Part shown: positions 10,711-22,330 of the stretch, piece after piece
Position numbering within the stretch: the stretch's first letter is position 1
Layout: each line of letters opens with the position of its first letter
Assembly (NCBI GenBank): GCA_018398805.1
Contig: JAGFBZ010000900.1
Location: forward strand, 1,922,001 to 1,986,000
Direction of reading: 5' to 3'
DNA: 64,000 nt
From: Hirundichthys speculiger
Taxonomy: Eukaryota; Chordata; Actinopteri; Beloniformes; Exocoetidae
Translations under genes and position numbers: made by a program
Notes under the pieces: generated by a model
Database searches by the model: none
Seen by the model: the letters and a program-made list of their open reading frames with translations, nothing else
Told to the model about the DNA's origin: nothing

Positions 10711-10770
10711 AATATATATATATATATATATATTAATATATATATATATATATATATACACATACATACA
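10711..10770. repeat. (TA)n microsatellite
   Basis: Alternating TA with one TTAA interruption, then (CATA)n. Confidence 0.95.
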
Positions 10771-10924
10771 TACATATTTAAATCTGCTCCATCAAGCATG
10801 CAAATTAGCATTTTTGGAACAGACAACATGAAAACATACACACGCCCATACTTCAGTAAATTCACACTCTCATACCCTTACCAGCGTTTTCAAACCATGT
10901 ATATTTGCACACACACACGCTCCC

Positions 10925-11165
10925 TGAAAGTCACATTGTGATGGCTTGAAATGCCTCTTATGCAGATTGACTACGAGCCCTCGGCCGATCACAATCTAGC
11001 CTTGAATTTGATATGCGCCATTCCAGCTAGGCAACAGCGCCTGTCAGCCGTCACAGCTGCCACTGCAGCCAGCGGTAAGGCAAAGCAACTGACTTTCATT
11101 CGGTCCCAGAGCATTATTTGCTCAGAGTCTGTGTCTCAATGTGTTTATTTCTGTGCAGTTGGTCT
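10925..11165. promoter_or_regulatory. Candidate conserved non-coding element
   Basis: Repeat-free sequence of mixed composition with several words resembling developmental factor sites: acattgtg (SOX-like) at 10933, ttatgcagat (POU-like) at 10959 and gcattatttgc near 11112. It is flanked by low-complexity DNA. This is pattern impression only; a multi-species alignment would decide. Confidence 0.25.
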
Positions 11166-11469
11166 ATAGAGCCATTTGCCATCCATGAAAAAAAAAAAAA
11201 ATTCAAAAATACACATTGAAATTTTGACTTGTGCTTGGTTTGGGCATAAAAGTATGTTTATGGCTTCACTATTGTAATTACATATATACAGTACGCCCAG
11301 AGATGTAGGACATTTTGTGAGAGGTGACCTTTGCTGGAATTACTGAATTTTAAATATTGCTACAACAACTGCAGCATTGGACAACATACTATATAACGAC
11401 AAAGCACAACACACAGAAACATGTTCGCTCTCCACAAGTGGATGGCGAGGCCCACACAGCAGAATTCCA

Positions 11470-11790
11470 CTCACTTGTCTAAAACACCCTCTTTGATATT
11501 CGGCGCATGACTGCTGGCTGAGGTTAGCAAGCGGATCACATCTATTACCTCGCTAATTCTACAGCTTGGCCTTTGCATAATAAAACGCATTTTCTTTGAA
11601 AGGGTGAGGGGGAGAATGCAGGAGAGGGATATAAGGGGAGAACAGAGACAGGGTGAGTAATCAAAACATGTTGGCAATGACTTAATGAGTGAACCTCGTG
11701 TTTATAGCTTTGGCCTCAAATGATAATTGAGCTAATGAAAGTGTTAGCCTGCCTCCTGCCTGATGACAAATGTAGTTTTTCCCTCAAATT
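11470..11790. promoter_or_regulatory. Candidate conserved non-coding element
   Basis: Repeat-free block with clustered homeobox-like TAAT cores, notably tgataattgagctaatgaaa at 11721-11740, plus ctcgctaatt near 11550. No coding potential is visible. Candidate status rests only on site density and complexity. Confidence 0.28.
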
Positions 11791-11807
11791 TGCACCACGT
11801 TTGGTTC

Positions 11808-11897
11808 CGAACACATGTGCCAACATGATTATATTTTACAATAGAAAAAGTTCCTAACACATGTGCCAAGCATGATTATATTTTACAATAGAAAAAG
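11808..11897. repeat. Tandem duplication, about 45-bp unit
   Basis: Two adjacent copies begin aacacatgtgcca and run through catgattatattttacaata to gaaaaagt. They differ by one inserted base (gccaAca versus gccaaGca). Recent, single-locus duplication. Confidence 0.9.
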
Positions 11898-12500
11898 TAA
11901 AATAAATAAATAAATAATAATACTATATTTAAAAATCGGTGTCTATAAAATGATAGATCAGTAAGTAATAACTAGATTTGTTCACTGAAAAAGAACAGTT
12001 TTAGGCCTTTAGATTGTTAATCACCAAAAGGTGGGAAGAAAGATTGTGAAACTGACAAGCATAATACTTGAGTTTGAAACCATCTTGGGAGATGTTGTTT
12101 TTTTTCATTTAATCAGAGTTTACTTCCAGGTTCTTTTGCACTGTCTGGATATACTTAAGAGAACCAGAATGACCTGCATAGTTTACAAGAAGTTATCAAG
12201 TAAACCACTTTATAATGTTGATCTTGCTTTATTGGTCCAACAACATTTTGCTACATTTACCTGGCGTGTTTAAAACTGCTGTTAAAAGTGTCTGTTTTTT
12301 TTAATGGAAAGGTTAACAAAAACTGCATTATATGAAACTGCCAATGCTTTCTGCTGTTGAATCACTGACACTATAAATTTTATTCAGGGGAGCAAAGCTA
12401 AATTGTTACATAGAAGAGGTAACATCTTTTCTGAAAAAAACAGGGACCAAAAAAATTAAATGAGCCAAAGGCACAAGGGCACATGGATGACTTGTTCCTC
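11898..12500. other. Intergenic, no gene recognised
   Basis: AT-rich sequence with an (AAAT)n patch near 11898-11920. An open frame at 12031-12273 has no recognisable motif. Confidence 0.5.
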
Positions 12501-12504
12501 CGTT

Positions 12505-12694
12505 CAGTCCTGAGGGCCACTGCCCTGCAAGGTTTAGATGTTTCCTTGCTCCAGCACACCTGATTTAAATGAATGCATCATCAAGAGACTAAGGCATGTC
12601 ATGATGACAAGCTGGTGGTGATGCATTCATTTCAAACAGGTGTTTTGAACCAGGGAGTCATCAAAGACGTGAAGGGCCGTGACCACAGAGGACA
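12505..12694. mobile_element. Palindromic MITE, hAT-like
   Basis: A long imperfect palindrome. The left arm cagtcctgagggccactgcc...tgctccagcacacctgattt is matched inversely by the right arm aacaggtgttttgaaccagg...gaagggccgtgacc...gaggac. I recognise this layout from common fish non-autonomous hAT elements. Arms are roughly 80 bases with a short loop near 12598. No clean 8-bp duplication was confirmed. Confidence 0.7.
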
Positions 12695-13614
12695 GCAGTC
12701 GTGGTGCACAAATACATCATTAAACATGAGCATCAAAAGCCTATATGTTTAACTGATGACTAAAACTCTGCAGCGAGTGTACTCGCTAGTAGATTTTAAT
12801 ATGAAAAACCTAATCAGTTATCCTTCTTTCTGCATGTATTCAACCGATGCTTCATTACATGCATACTTGAAACACACCTGGCTTTGTTTTCTCAGTGACA
12901 TTTTTTGGGTTCTTCAGTGAAGTAGTTTTTTTGGAAGAAGAAAAACATGTCCATCTACAGAAAAGGACCAATTCGGTTAACTTGGTTACCAAAGATATTT
13001 TTTTTTTGGTTTTTTTTTTTGTTGGAAGTAAGCAGTGTGTCTGCCAAGGTCAGATCAAGAGAAATCTTTTTCAGAGCTGCTTGCAATTCAATTTGCTAAA
13101 GAAGTTAAGCAGCTGAAATTGTTTTTAAGGAAGACTGATTGGTCAGTGGAGAGACTCGTTTTCTGAAAAAAATAATTGATATCAAACAAATGGAGACACA
13201 GTGGATGGTACTGTAAGAGCAGAAACAAAGAAGCCATATCCCTTCAACGGTGATAAAGAAATGTCAAAGTGGAAAGCTGAATGTTTTTAATAATGTGGCC
13301 TAAGGGAAAGAAATGAGTAAGAATGGCAAAAAAAAGCTCCCAGTCTCAGGAGAACTATGTAGCATTTCACACTGGCAGGGCCCTGGGGGTGCTCCCCCAG
13401 TAAATATCTAAAAAGTAGATAACATTTCCTGCAGTCTGGTGCATTTTTGCTTTTTAACAGGTTGTTAGACTTTTACTTCTACGTAAACACGTGATTCAAA
13501 GACTAGCTAGCTAACTGCGCATAGGAAAAAAAAAAAGCATCCTGTGAAGTTGTGACTTACTTTTTCTTGACTTTCAAAGAATATCCTCATGTTTATTGTG
13601 TAGGGTGCAGATAT

Positions 13615-13616
<2 letters not shown>
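12695..13616. other. Intergenic, no gene recognised
   Basis: Open frame 12895-13116 is T-rich and shows no domain. Nothing else seen. Confidence 0.5.
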
Positions 13617-13661
<45 letters not shown>

Positions 13662-13674
13662 GAAAAAAAAAAAG
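13617..13674. repeat. Homopolymer: 35 C then A-rich run
   Basis: Thirty-five consecutive C (13617-13651) are followed directly by A10-G-A11-G. The G-rich complement could form stacked G-quadruplexes and the C strand an i-motif. The length may be affected by sequencing or assembly. Confidence 0.9.
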
Positions 13675-15030
13675 ATTTCCAGTCTATATCATTGGAACTT
13701 AAAGTAAATGCGATAAAGTTTTCTTCTAATTTTTTACTGTTTAGTTGAATTTAACATGACATAAGGCTAATTGCGAGCTCGTTGTAACAAAAGAAAACAA
13801 TTATAGCAAATGCTGCACATTGTGAAATGACAATGGGACTGACGTTACCGCCTCCAGTTTTGAGCAATCGTACATTTGATGACGGTTGATGAACCAGGTT
13901 CTAAACTACCTTTTTAATTACGCTTGTGTGCAGTGAATTGTTGTCAGTAACCAGGAAAACCTGGAGTCGATTTTTGATAGTATGAAAATTCTCTTGTTGA
14001 TCAAGTCGAATGGATTCTTTGGTGAAGCAACATAAATAGCACAAGGTGGATTTGTACATCTACATGTATGAATAGTTTTGGAACCATCCCCCTCAAATAT
14101 GATGGTTGCAATGCCTGTGTTCTGAACTTATCGTAAAAATTAATCAATTCTAATGACTCAAGAACTGGTTGTAAACATAACCAAATGGGGAAACATTCTA
14201 AATAGGTTTCCTTCCTTATGAAGTAATTTGGCACATTCTTTGGGCAAATGGATTATAAAAAAAAGAGGGTCAAAGTGGCTCATACATGAGCTCATGGATG
14301 ACATGGTGCTTTTATTTCTCAGAATGTATATTGCCCAGATATCCAGGGCTTATGACTTCTACTGCCTGTACTACTTATGAAAATAAAAATGTACTGGATG
14401 AATGCAGGATGATGGTTTTTATTTGTGATGCAAAGCCTCTATACCAGTGAGCAAGATATAGTCCCCAAAACAAATCTCAAGGAATAGATGAAAATTTCAT
14501 GCCCCACTGACTCCTCAGTAGTTGGGGTTATTTATTTGTTTTCTATTTTGTATCCTCAGCCGCAAAACATAATGTTCTTGGAGGGAAAAGGTTTGGTAAA
14601 GTTCTCTCTTCACCTCTTTCTTGTTGGCTGCACCTCCTTCTTTTTACATTACACATCAGCACAAAAAGGGTCCTTATTTTATTTTTTTTCTCTATTTTAG
14701 GCTTAGCTCTGCATAGAGACATGATTTTACTGCATGCTTTAAAAACATTTAATTTATTTCATCAAAAAAACTGTTATATCAATGGTCTTGTCGTGCCTTG
14801 TTTCTGTGCTGCATCATATCTGTTGAACTGAATTAAAACAGTTGTGACTTGGCAAGTCACATGATGGTGACATGTAACTTCAACATGGACCCCACCAGCT
14901 GGCTGTAGATTTTTCTTGAGACTAAAAATGAAAAAAATAAAAAAAAAATAGAATTGTAATGTTCAATTTCAGTTTTCTGCAAAGATCACTTTTTTTTTTA
15001 AATCTGCAAGATTCAGAATCCATTAATTTC
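13675..15030. other. Intergenic, no gene recognised
   Basis: AT-rich. Open frames at 14001-14234 and 14488-14700 have no recognisable motif or paired repeat ends. Confidence 0.5.
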
Positions 15031-15039
15031 TACATCATG

Positions 15040-15425
15040 GTGGTGGATAGGTTGGAGCTCCCCTGTGATCCAAGGAGCTATACAGTGGTTATGAGCAGTT
15101 TTTTCTGTGGTAGATTCCTCCAAGGCGATTGGGTCCTGGGTAGCACCTGGGCCAAAATAAACAAGGTCTTCACCTTGGAGTCAGGAGACTTGTTGGCAGA
15201 TTCCTATTGGTTGGGCTGTTCCCCAGGGGGTCCAGACAGCCATTTTGTACTCATTGTAGAGATTATATGTCTTGGCTGTCAGGGAAATGTCCCGGCGTCC
15301 CCCCAGGAGAGCTGGAGCAGGCGGCTGAGGAGTGGGGAGGGGGGGGGTCTGGGGATCTCTGCTGTGACTGTTCCTCCTGTGACCTGCACCAAAAATAGCT
15401 GGATGGATGGATGGACAGATGAAGA
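15040..15425 (+). mobile_element. Rex3/RTE-like LINE 3' end
   Basis: From about 15265 the plus strand reads gattatatgtcttggctg...ccccaggagagctggagcag...ctgctgtgactgttcctcc and ends in tggatggatggatgg. This matches the 3' end of Rex3/RTE-type fish LINEs (coding end followed by a GGAT tail). Related ends in the opposite orientation are at 59160-59475 and 47505-48088. The upstream part (15040-15265) is of similar composition but I cannot assign it. No intact coding frame remains. Confidence 0.65.
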
Positions 15426-17330
15426 GTCAAACTTCTTGCTTTGTAAAAACTTCTGAAACTGAGTTGTTGTACACTGACATGTTTGCAGTACATCATTTAA
15501 GCTGTGAGGTGAACCTGCTGTGACTCAGACAGTCTCCAGCATATTCCCCGACATCTCATAGCATATTTTAGCATATTTAGGATATGTATGGCTTTTTTTT
15601 TCCCCCTCCCTAGTCATCTGTCGATAGCCTGTACACCACACATATTCTCCTTGTCAAAACTGTATCAGACTTTCATCCTTCCGCTGTTATTGCTGTAATA
15701 ATAATTCACTTCAGCGCTCTGTTTCAAACGGTGGCTGTAATGCAGCTGACAGAAGCAACTCTGCTCAACCGCCAAACATAAATAGTCAGACATTCTGGCA
15801 TCATCACAAATGTCATGAAATAAAAAAAAAAAACAAAAACATGTTACCTAGAAAGACTGAGTTACAAGAACAATGATGAAAAGTGGAGAAATTGTAGACA
15901 GGATACCTCCACTTCACTGAGATAAGGTTTAATAGTGGAGACATTTCAGAGAGGCGGGAATTACCAGGTTACTGGTGATAACAGGACTGGTAACTGGTAA
16001 AATGTAAGCAGGATATTTACTGCATCAAACCATAGTGATAGGCTCTGGCCCGTCTTCCCTCACTCTGTATTTTACTCACTCATTCAGGGACAGGTGAAAC
16101 CTTAAGGAAAAAAAAAGTATAATAGACAGGGAAAGAATTAGAGCAAATCTTTGTTTCTCTGAGTCTCCTGCCCCCCCAGCAGTTTAGATCTTTTTTTTTT
16201 CAATGTTGGCAAATTAACTGTTTTTGTGGAAAAATTAATTAATTAATTAAAAACAAAGCTGTTTTTTTTTTCTTTTATAGACGAAGTATTGTCCTAAAGG
16301 TAAGTTTTTTTTTTAATGTTCATTTCTGATTAAATTTGAATCAACTAAAAATGACAAATAATCAATGTTCTTCTGTAAACAGCACAAGGTATCAATTGAT
16401 ATCTGGATACTATCCCTAATATTACTTGGTATGGGATCAAAACAAAAATCACTGGTATCGCCCATCCTCGTTAGAACCCATCTATTGTAGATATAAAAGA
16501 TTAAAAGATGCTGTTTAAACTTCTCATTTAGGTAACACCACTGTCCCACAGTGAATTAATATTTTATTTGACTTAAAAAGTACCTTGTACTTTTACTGAG
16601 ATTTATTTAGATTTCACAACTAGCCACAAAAAGCAGGTTATGCTTTCCTCTGACAGTAACAATCCACCCTGCAATATAATAAATGTTTGCATAATCACAC
16701 TTGCATGAGTTATGAACATTTGAGGCTCAGAGTATGCATGAGTGCATGTGGAAAAACCACTCATAAAATAATCAAAGGTCTAAAACGACATGAAGGCACA
16801 CAAATATACAAAGATTAGCTGGGAGCAGAGGTGGTGAATATATAGCAGAATAACAAAAAAGGATTAAAGGAGAACATCAACGTGTAGAATATGTGAACCA
16901 ACGCAAATGGGCCTCTAATGGGACTTTGCTTCTTACTTGAATGTACAGTTGCCAAGAAGTGTAACTGAAATTACAAATACATAAAAACACTTTTACAAAC
17001 CCTGAAACAAATGACAAATGTTTGAAAGACATTACCAAATCCCCAATCAGTTTACCAGATTCCTAAACCCTTTACAAAATCCTGAAACAAATTACAAAAT
17101 AGGCACATCGACCAGAAAGGGTAGGTACTGAAACAAGTTTGACTTCTTGTGTCAATTAACCAGTTAAATCCAGTTAAAACCACTTCAATCAAATGTAGTG
17201 GGGCAGGTTATTCTGTTTTCTGGCCAGACATCAGCACATATACCTGTTACCCAAAATTAATAGACTTGAGTTGACATTGTAACTTAGAGGGATCAGTGCC
17301 TGCTCTGCATTTAGAGGAAATATCAGTAAT
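15426..17330. other. Intergenic with weak direct repeats
   Basis: No gene recognised. At about 16993-17022 and 17070-17099 there are two similar stretches of the form tttacaaa(a)(t)cctgaaacaaat(t/g)acaaa, about 75 bases apart. Small (AATT)n near 16235. Confidence 0.5.
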
Positions 17331-17335
17331 ATATA

Positions 17336-18873
17336 TAGTGCCTTGCAAAAGTATTCGGCCCCCATGAACTTTTTAACCTTTTGCCACATTTCAGGCTTCA
17401 AAATAAAGATATAAAATGTTAATTTTTTGTCAAGAATCAACAACAAGTAGGACACAATCATGAAGTGGAAGGAAATGTATTGGATATTTTAAACTTTTTT
17501 AACAAATAAAAAACTGAAAAGTGAGGCGTGTAATATTATTCGTCTCCTTTACTTGCAGAGCAGCAAACTGAGTCCAGAAGTTCAGAGAGGATCTCTGAAT
17601 GATCCAATGTTGTCCTGAATGACTGATGATGATCAATAGAATCCACCTGTGTGGAATCAAGTCTCCGTATAAATGCACCTGCTCTGTGATAGTCTCAGGG
17701 GTTCTGGTTAAAGCTCAGAGAGCATCATGAAGACCAAGGAACACACCAGGCAGGTCCCAGATACTGTTGTGGAGAAGTTTAAAGCTGGATGTGGATACAG
17801 AAAGATTTCCCAAGCTTTAAACATCTCAAGGAGCTCTGTGGAAACAATCATAGTGAAATGGAAGGAGTATCAGACCACTGCAGATCTACCAAGACCCGGC
17901 CGTCCCTCTAAACTTTCATCTGGAACAAGGAGAAGACTGATCAGAGATGCAGCCAAGAGGCCCATGATCACTCTGGATGAACTGATCTACAGCTGAGGTG
18001 GGAGAGTCTGTCCAGAGGACAACAATCAGTCCTACACTGGACAAATCTGGCCTTTATGGAAGAGTGGCAAGAAGAAAGACATTTCTCAAAGATATCCATA
18101 AAAAGTCTGGTTAAAGTTTGCCACAAGCCACCTGGGAGACACACCAAACATGTGGAAGAAGGAGCTCTGGTCAGATGAAACCAAAATCAAACTTTTTGGC
18201 CACAATGCAAAATGATATGTTGTTTGTTCATCACCCTGAACACACCATCCCCACTGTCAAACATGGTGGTGGCAGCATCATGGTCTGGGCCTGCTTTTCT
18301 TCAGCAGGGACAGGGAAGATGGTTTAAAACTGATGGAAGATGGATGGAGCCAAATACAGGAGCATTCTGGGAGAAAACCTGTTGGAGTCTGCAGAAGACC
18401 TGAGACTGGGACGGAGATTTATCTTCCAACAGGACAATGATCCAAAACATAAAGACACATCTACAATGGAATGGTTCACAAATAAACGTATCCAGGTGTT
18501 AGAACGGCCAAGTCAAAGTCCAGACCTGAATCCAGTCCAGAATCTGTGGAAAGAGCTGAAGACTGCTGTTCACAAACGCTCTCCATCCAACCTCACTGAG
18601 CTCCAGCTGTTTTACAGGAAGAATGGACCAGAATTTAGTCTCTGGATGAGTTAAACTGATAGAGACAAACCCAAAGAGTTTTTATTTGTTAAAAAAGTTT
18701 AAAATATCCAATAAATTTCGTTCCACTTCACGATTGTGCCTTGCTTGTTGTTGATTCTTGACAAAAAATTGTTTGAATTGAAAAATTGAAAAATTGTTTG
18801 TCTTTGTTTGAAGCCTGAAATGTGGCAAAAGGTTGAAAAGTTCAAGGGGGCTGAATACTTTTACAAGGCACTG
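17336..18873 (+). mobile_element. Tc1-like transposon, DD34E, full length with long inverted repeats
   Basis: Both ends are present: left tagtgccttgcaaaagtatt, right (reversed) cagtgccttgtaaaagtatt, flanked by TA on each side (17334-17335 and 18874-18875). Inverted similarity extends about 200 bases inward, including gtcaagaatcaacaacaag and attggatattttaaactttt, so these are long terminal repeats of IR/DR type. The first base of the left end is T, not the expected C. The transposase inside is broken. Length about 1.54 kb fits the superfamily. Confidence 0.92.
17727..18654 (+). pseudogene. DD34E Tc1-like transposase pseudogene
   Basis: Starts MKTKEHTRQVPDTVVEKFKA at the usual Tc1 start. The paired HTH region (GYRKISQALNISRSSVETII) and the GRPSKLSSGTRR linker are intact up to a TGA after DELIYS at about 17995. 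Downstream pieces in shifted frames are [13 protein letters not shown] (first Asp, 18174-18176), [25 protein letters not shown] (second Asp, 18433-18435) and [13 protein letters not shown]. The catalytic Glu is replaced by Gln: codon CAG at 18538-18540 where GAG is expected. Spacing is 34 residues. The C-terminus stops early after SLWMS. Multiple lesions; inactive. Confidence 0.9.
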
Positions 18874-18875
18874 TA

Positions 18876-19129
18876 AGTGATACTAAAGATATTGGGACAA
18901 TGTGATCATGCAGTAGAGGCAAAGCATCTTGGGAAAGTTGTGGAAATATTGAGATAAAAATGTGTACGAACCCCGTGTGCTGGTATCCATTCCTCAGGTC
19001 ACTGTTTTCTGCATGTTATATTTGTCTGTCCTTTATTTAGGCAACCACATCTGAACTGCTGCCAAGTTGATGGATGTGACCTGCCACAAGAGACCAGGCT
19101 GCCTCTTATAACAGAAGCGGCTGCGCCCG
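18876..19129. other. Spacer between Tc1-like and hAT elements
   Basis: No gene or repeat recognised. Confidence 0.5.
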
Positions 19130-19384
19130 CTCAGGACCAAGGTTATCGTTAACGAAAACGAACCAAATAACGAAAACTAGAATTGAAAAAACGAGAGGTT
19201 TTTAAAAAACGATAACTAACTTAAACTATATTATGTCTTTATAAAACGAACTAAAATTAACTATAATAATGTCAAGAACGTCCTTCATTTTCGTGTTTTT
19301 TTCCCTCAAACGTTTGAAATCTATTAACTTCACTCCACCGTACAACAACAACCGCAAAAAATATCAAAAAAAAAAAAAACTAAA

Positions 19385-19573
19385 GTGATCAGCAGTGATG
19401 GCAAAAGAAAGCATCACTGTCCTATTTGGGATTTCTTTGACTATGACTGTGTTAACGATAAAAATAAGTGCCTTGTTGTAGAAGCAGGTGATACAATGTG
19501 TGAAATATTTCTCAAGGGGAAAAAACCCCACAAATCTGAAAGTCCATTTGAAAAGCTCACACAAGAAGACTAA
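19385..19573 (+). pseudogene. hAT transposase BED zinc finger, frameshifted
   Basis: Encodes CPIWDFFDYDCVNDKNKCLV, matching the start of BED fingers in hAT transposases (W-x-F-F, then a Cys pair). After a frameshift in the ggggaaaaaacccc run near 19516, the other frame reads NPTNLKVHLKSSH, which supplies the His pair (HLKSSH) and then KKTNQEYLDKLA. The catalytic hAT domain is absent. This domain normally binds the element's subterminal DNA. Confidence 0.8.
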
Positions 19574-19672
19574 CCAAGAGTACCTGGATAAGCTAGCCTA
19601 AGCTAGCCCCCTGGAAAAGAAGGCTAACCAAGAGTACCTGGATAAACTAGCCTAAGCTAGCCCCCTGGAAAG
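19565..19672. repeat. 54-bp tandem duplication inside hAT element
   Basis: Two copies begin gaag(a/g)ctaaccaagag and end ccccctggaaa(a/g). The unit is 18 codons long and repeats the NQEYLDKLA end of the BED region, including an inner aagctagcctaagctagc motif. Confidence 0.92.
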
Positions 19673-20107
19673 AGAAGCTGCAGCTGCAGGCCAGTCAGCG
19701 TTGGGAAGGAACGGGAGAAAACAGCAACTATAATGGACTGTTTCCAACGGCAACCAAAAAGCTGCTGGTCAGTAAATACGCAGGAACACCACAAGCGGGA
19801 AGACGCATTGATAAATATGTTTATTGAGACCAGAATGTAAACACGAACTATGTGATTTGATAGCCTTCAAAAAGTTCATGGCTTCACTCGAAATACCAAA
19901 ATTACAACCATAATTTACAAAATAAAACTAAAACTAACACTGAAACTAATAAAAACTAAACTAAAACTAAGTATTTCAAAACAAAAACGAAATAAAAACT
20001 AGCAAAACTGCTCTAAAAAATGAATTAAAACTAACTGAATTTGGAAAAACTAAACTAAAAACTAAAACTAATGGAAAATCCAAAACTATTATAACCCTGC
20101 TCAGGAC

Positions 20108-21430
20108 ATCTCCATGTGTGACAGTTTCTGCATGGCCACAGCTGGAAGGTATTTCCATTTGCTGTTTGGTTCGTTTGCTATTTTCAAATTTGTGATCAAG
20201 AACATGCTGCATCGTTGGAATTCCTCTAAAATTGCGTCCATTAAAAGCCCATGAGGTCATCTATGTGAATGTGATTACAGCTTGAAATGACCGTTCATGA
20301 GCTGGTCAAAGTAGTGAGTGGTGTCCACTCCCCAGCTGCATGATGCAATGCGCCCTCAATGACCGGACATGTATTATGTTTTTGGACACAAATATATTTT
20401 CAGTTCTGCTTGAGTATTTATTTATTTATTTATTAAATTTTCTTTGAAATAAACATTTCAATTAACTGGGTTATGTAACAAACACAATAGGACAAGTAAA
20501 AAAAAAAACAAACCTAAAATCATTTATTTGGTTTTTGCAGAGCTGAGAGTCAGTACACCCATCACACATACTGGACCGCTGAGTCCTCTACAGCCAGAGA
20601 GAACAGCAGAAAGGAACTACATCCTAAATAATTAGAGACACAAGAGACATACCCACAATGTTTTCCCTCAGAGTTAATATCTACAACCCTCTTCAATGAA
20701 AAACAAGTGCATTTTGAATACTTTCAAAACAAAATCTTTCACATCAGTTGGTTGTTTTCCTGTAGTTTCAGGATTGTTAATGGTAAAACGTGTTCTGTAG
20801 GAATACCAAGTTTCTGGGGTTTGGAGCAGATTGATCAAAATGACTTTTAGATGTAAAAAAGCTGAGCCCACACTGGTACAACTCATCAACTTACTTCAGT
20901 TTCTTACAAATGTTATGCAGGTAAACCATTATTCAAAAAATACTGAAGAGCACAAGTTAAATATCTGTATCTGTCTTTGCTTCAAATGCACGACCAGACT
21001 GCCCTGCGTTTTAATTAAAATTCTGTGTGTCCTCGTGCATCATCGTCAGTTGATGATCTGTTGTTTTAGAGCCAGTTTCTCGCCATTAAAGAAGAGAATA
21101 CACAATGATATCAGAAAATAAAGACAACCATCCTTTAGAATCTCTCTTTAATAGCATAAACTTTGAAAAAGATTTTTAAAAAAGAAAAAATATATATATT
21201 TAACACAGCATCAGGGATATATCTGGCTTTCCGAGGTTTTCCAGGACTCAACATCACTTGTGGAGGAAGTGTTGAAGATCCCCCTCATCTCTCTCTTTTG
21301 TTTCAAATGTTCAGTTCAATTCTACCTAATATTTTTTTTTTTTTTATAGCACTGATTACAAGACAAATTGTCTCTAGGTACTTTTCAGAGACCCAGAGCA
21401 TGACCATGGCAAAAACACTGTGGTATGCTG
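20108..21430. other. Intergenic, no gene recognised
   Basis: Includes a (TTTA)n patch at 20419-20435. Open frames 20674-20889 and 21163-21453 are unremarkable. Confidence 0.5.
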
Positions 21431-21433
21431 ATT

Positions 21434-22330
21434 TTAGGAATAGTTTAATCTGATCTTATATTGATCTACCAATAAAGGAGAACATTTTTGAGTTGTTGAG
21501 AGGATGGGGTCTAGTAGACACCTAGAAGGTTTAGCGCTGCTGATGGCTGAGGTCAGCTCAGAGAGGTCGAAAAGAAAGAAACAGTCCACAGTCACGTCAG
21601 GACCAGAGGAAGTTACTGAAGCTGTAGAAACGCCCACAGCCATTGGTGGTTGAGTGTGGTTACTTTCTTGTCTAATATTGGTTATTTTACCATTAAAGAG
21701 GCTCATAAAGCCTTCATTACTGAGAGCTGCAGGAATGCACGGTTCAGCAGTTGTCTCTTTGTCAGCCTGGCCACAGTGCTGAACAGAAAACACAGGTGAA
21801 TAGTAAGCTGTTCTAGCATCGCAGGGGCTTTTTTTTTAATGCTATTAGACTGTTTTTCCAGGAACAATGGGAGTCTAGAGATTTATAAGAGTAACACTTT
21901 CTTTCCATTTTATACTTTTTTTTTTTTTTTGTTTGTTTCAGCATGTGGATAGGCACATTATACCAGGGAGATGAGCTCATATGGTTAAAGACACTCTTTT
22001 TTTAGAGGGGCAACAGCATCTAAAGCTGATTATATGTGCAGTATAATTGACAAGGCAATCAATACCTGCAGGGGTAAATTTCAGGTCATCACCATCAATT
22101 GTTCTACTATATTCTACGGTAGGGAGATGAGAAACGATGGCATCCCTAAATTTATTCACAGCGTTTTCAGATAGGCATCTGCTGTAATAAGACATTTTAT
22201 TGTGTGTTGTAACATCGAGAATGTTAAATTTGAATGTTATGAAATAGCGATCAGAAATAGCGATCCTTTCTGAAACACTGTCAAGAACACTGAATACGCA
22301 GATGTCTGAGTGCTCTCAGTGAAAAAAAGT
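21434..22330 (-). pseudogene. L2-group LINE fragment: endonuclease end and linker
   Basis: Antisense LINE piece. In element order: an endonuclease-end block near 22250 (VSERIAISDRYFITF, cf. SDH(Y/F)x(V/I)xF), then NKMSYYSRCLSENAVNKFRDAI and FTPAGIDCLVNYTAHII (22195-21977), then FMSLFNGKITNIRQES and LTSAISSAKPSRCLLDPIL (21793-21434). These blocks lie between endonuclease and RT in L2/Jockey-type proteins. No RT core follows; the sequence leaves the family after LLVDQYK. The pieces are in different frames, so the copy is dead and truncated at both ends. Confidence 0.72.

Larger units (their letters stand above)
19138..20099 (+). mobile_element. hAT element with perfect 8-bp target duplication
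   Basis: Begins caaggttatcgttaacg and ends aactattataaccctg (inverse cagggttataatagtt). The 8-bp sequence CTCAGGAC flanks it at 19130-19137 and 20100-20107, the hallmark of hAT insertion. It keeps a BED-type zinc finger coding segment but none of the catalytic domain, so it is a 962-bp internally deleted, non-autonomous copy. The subterminal sequence is rich in AAACTAA motifs on both sides, possible transposase binding sites. Confidence 0.93.
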
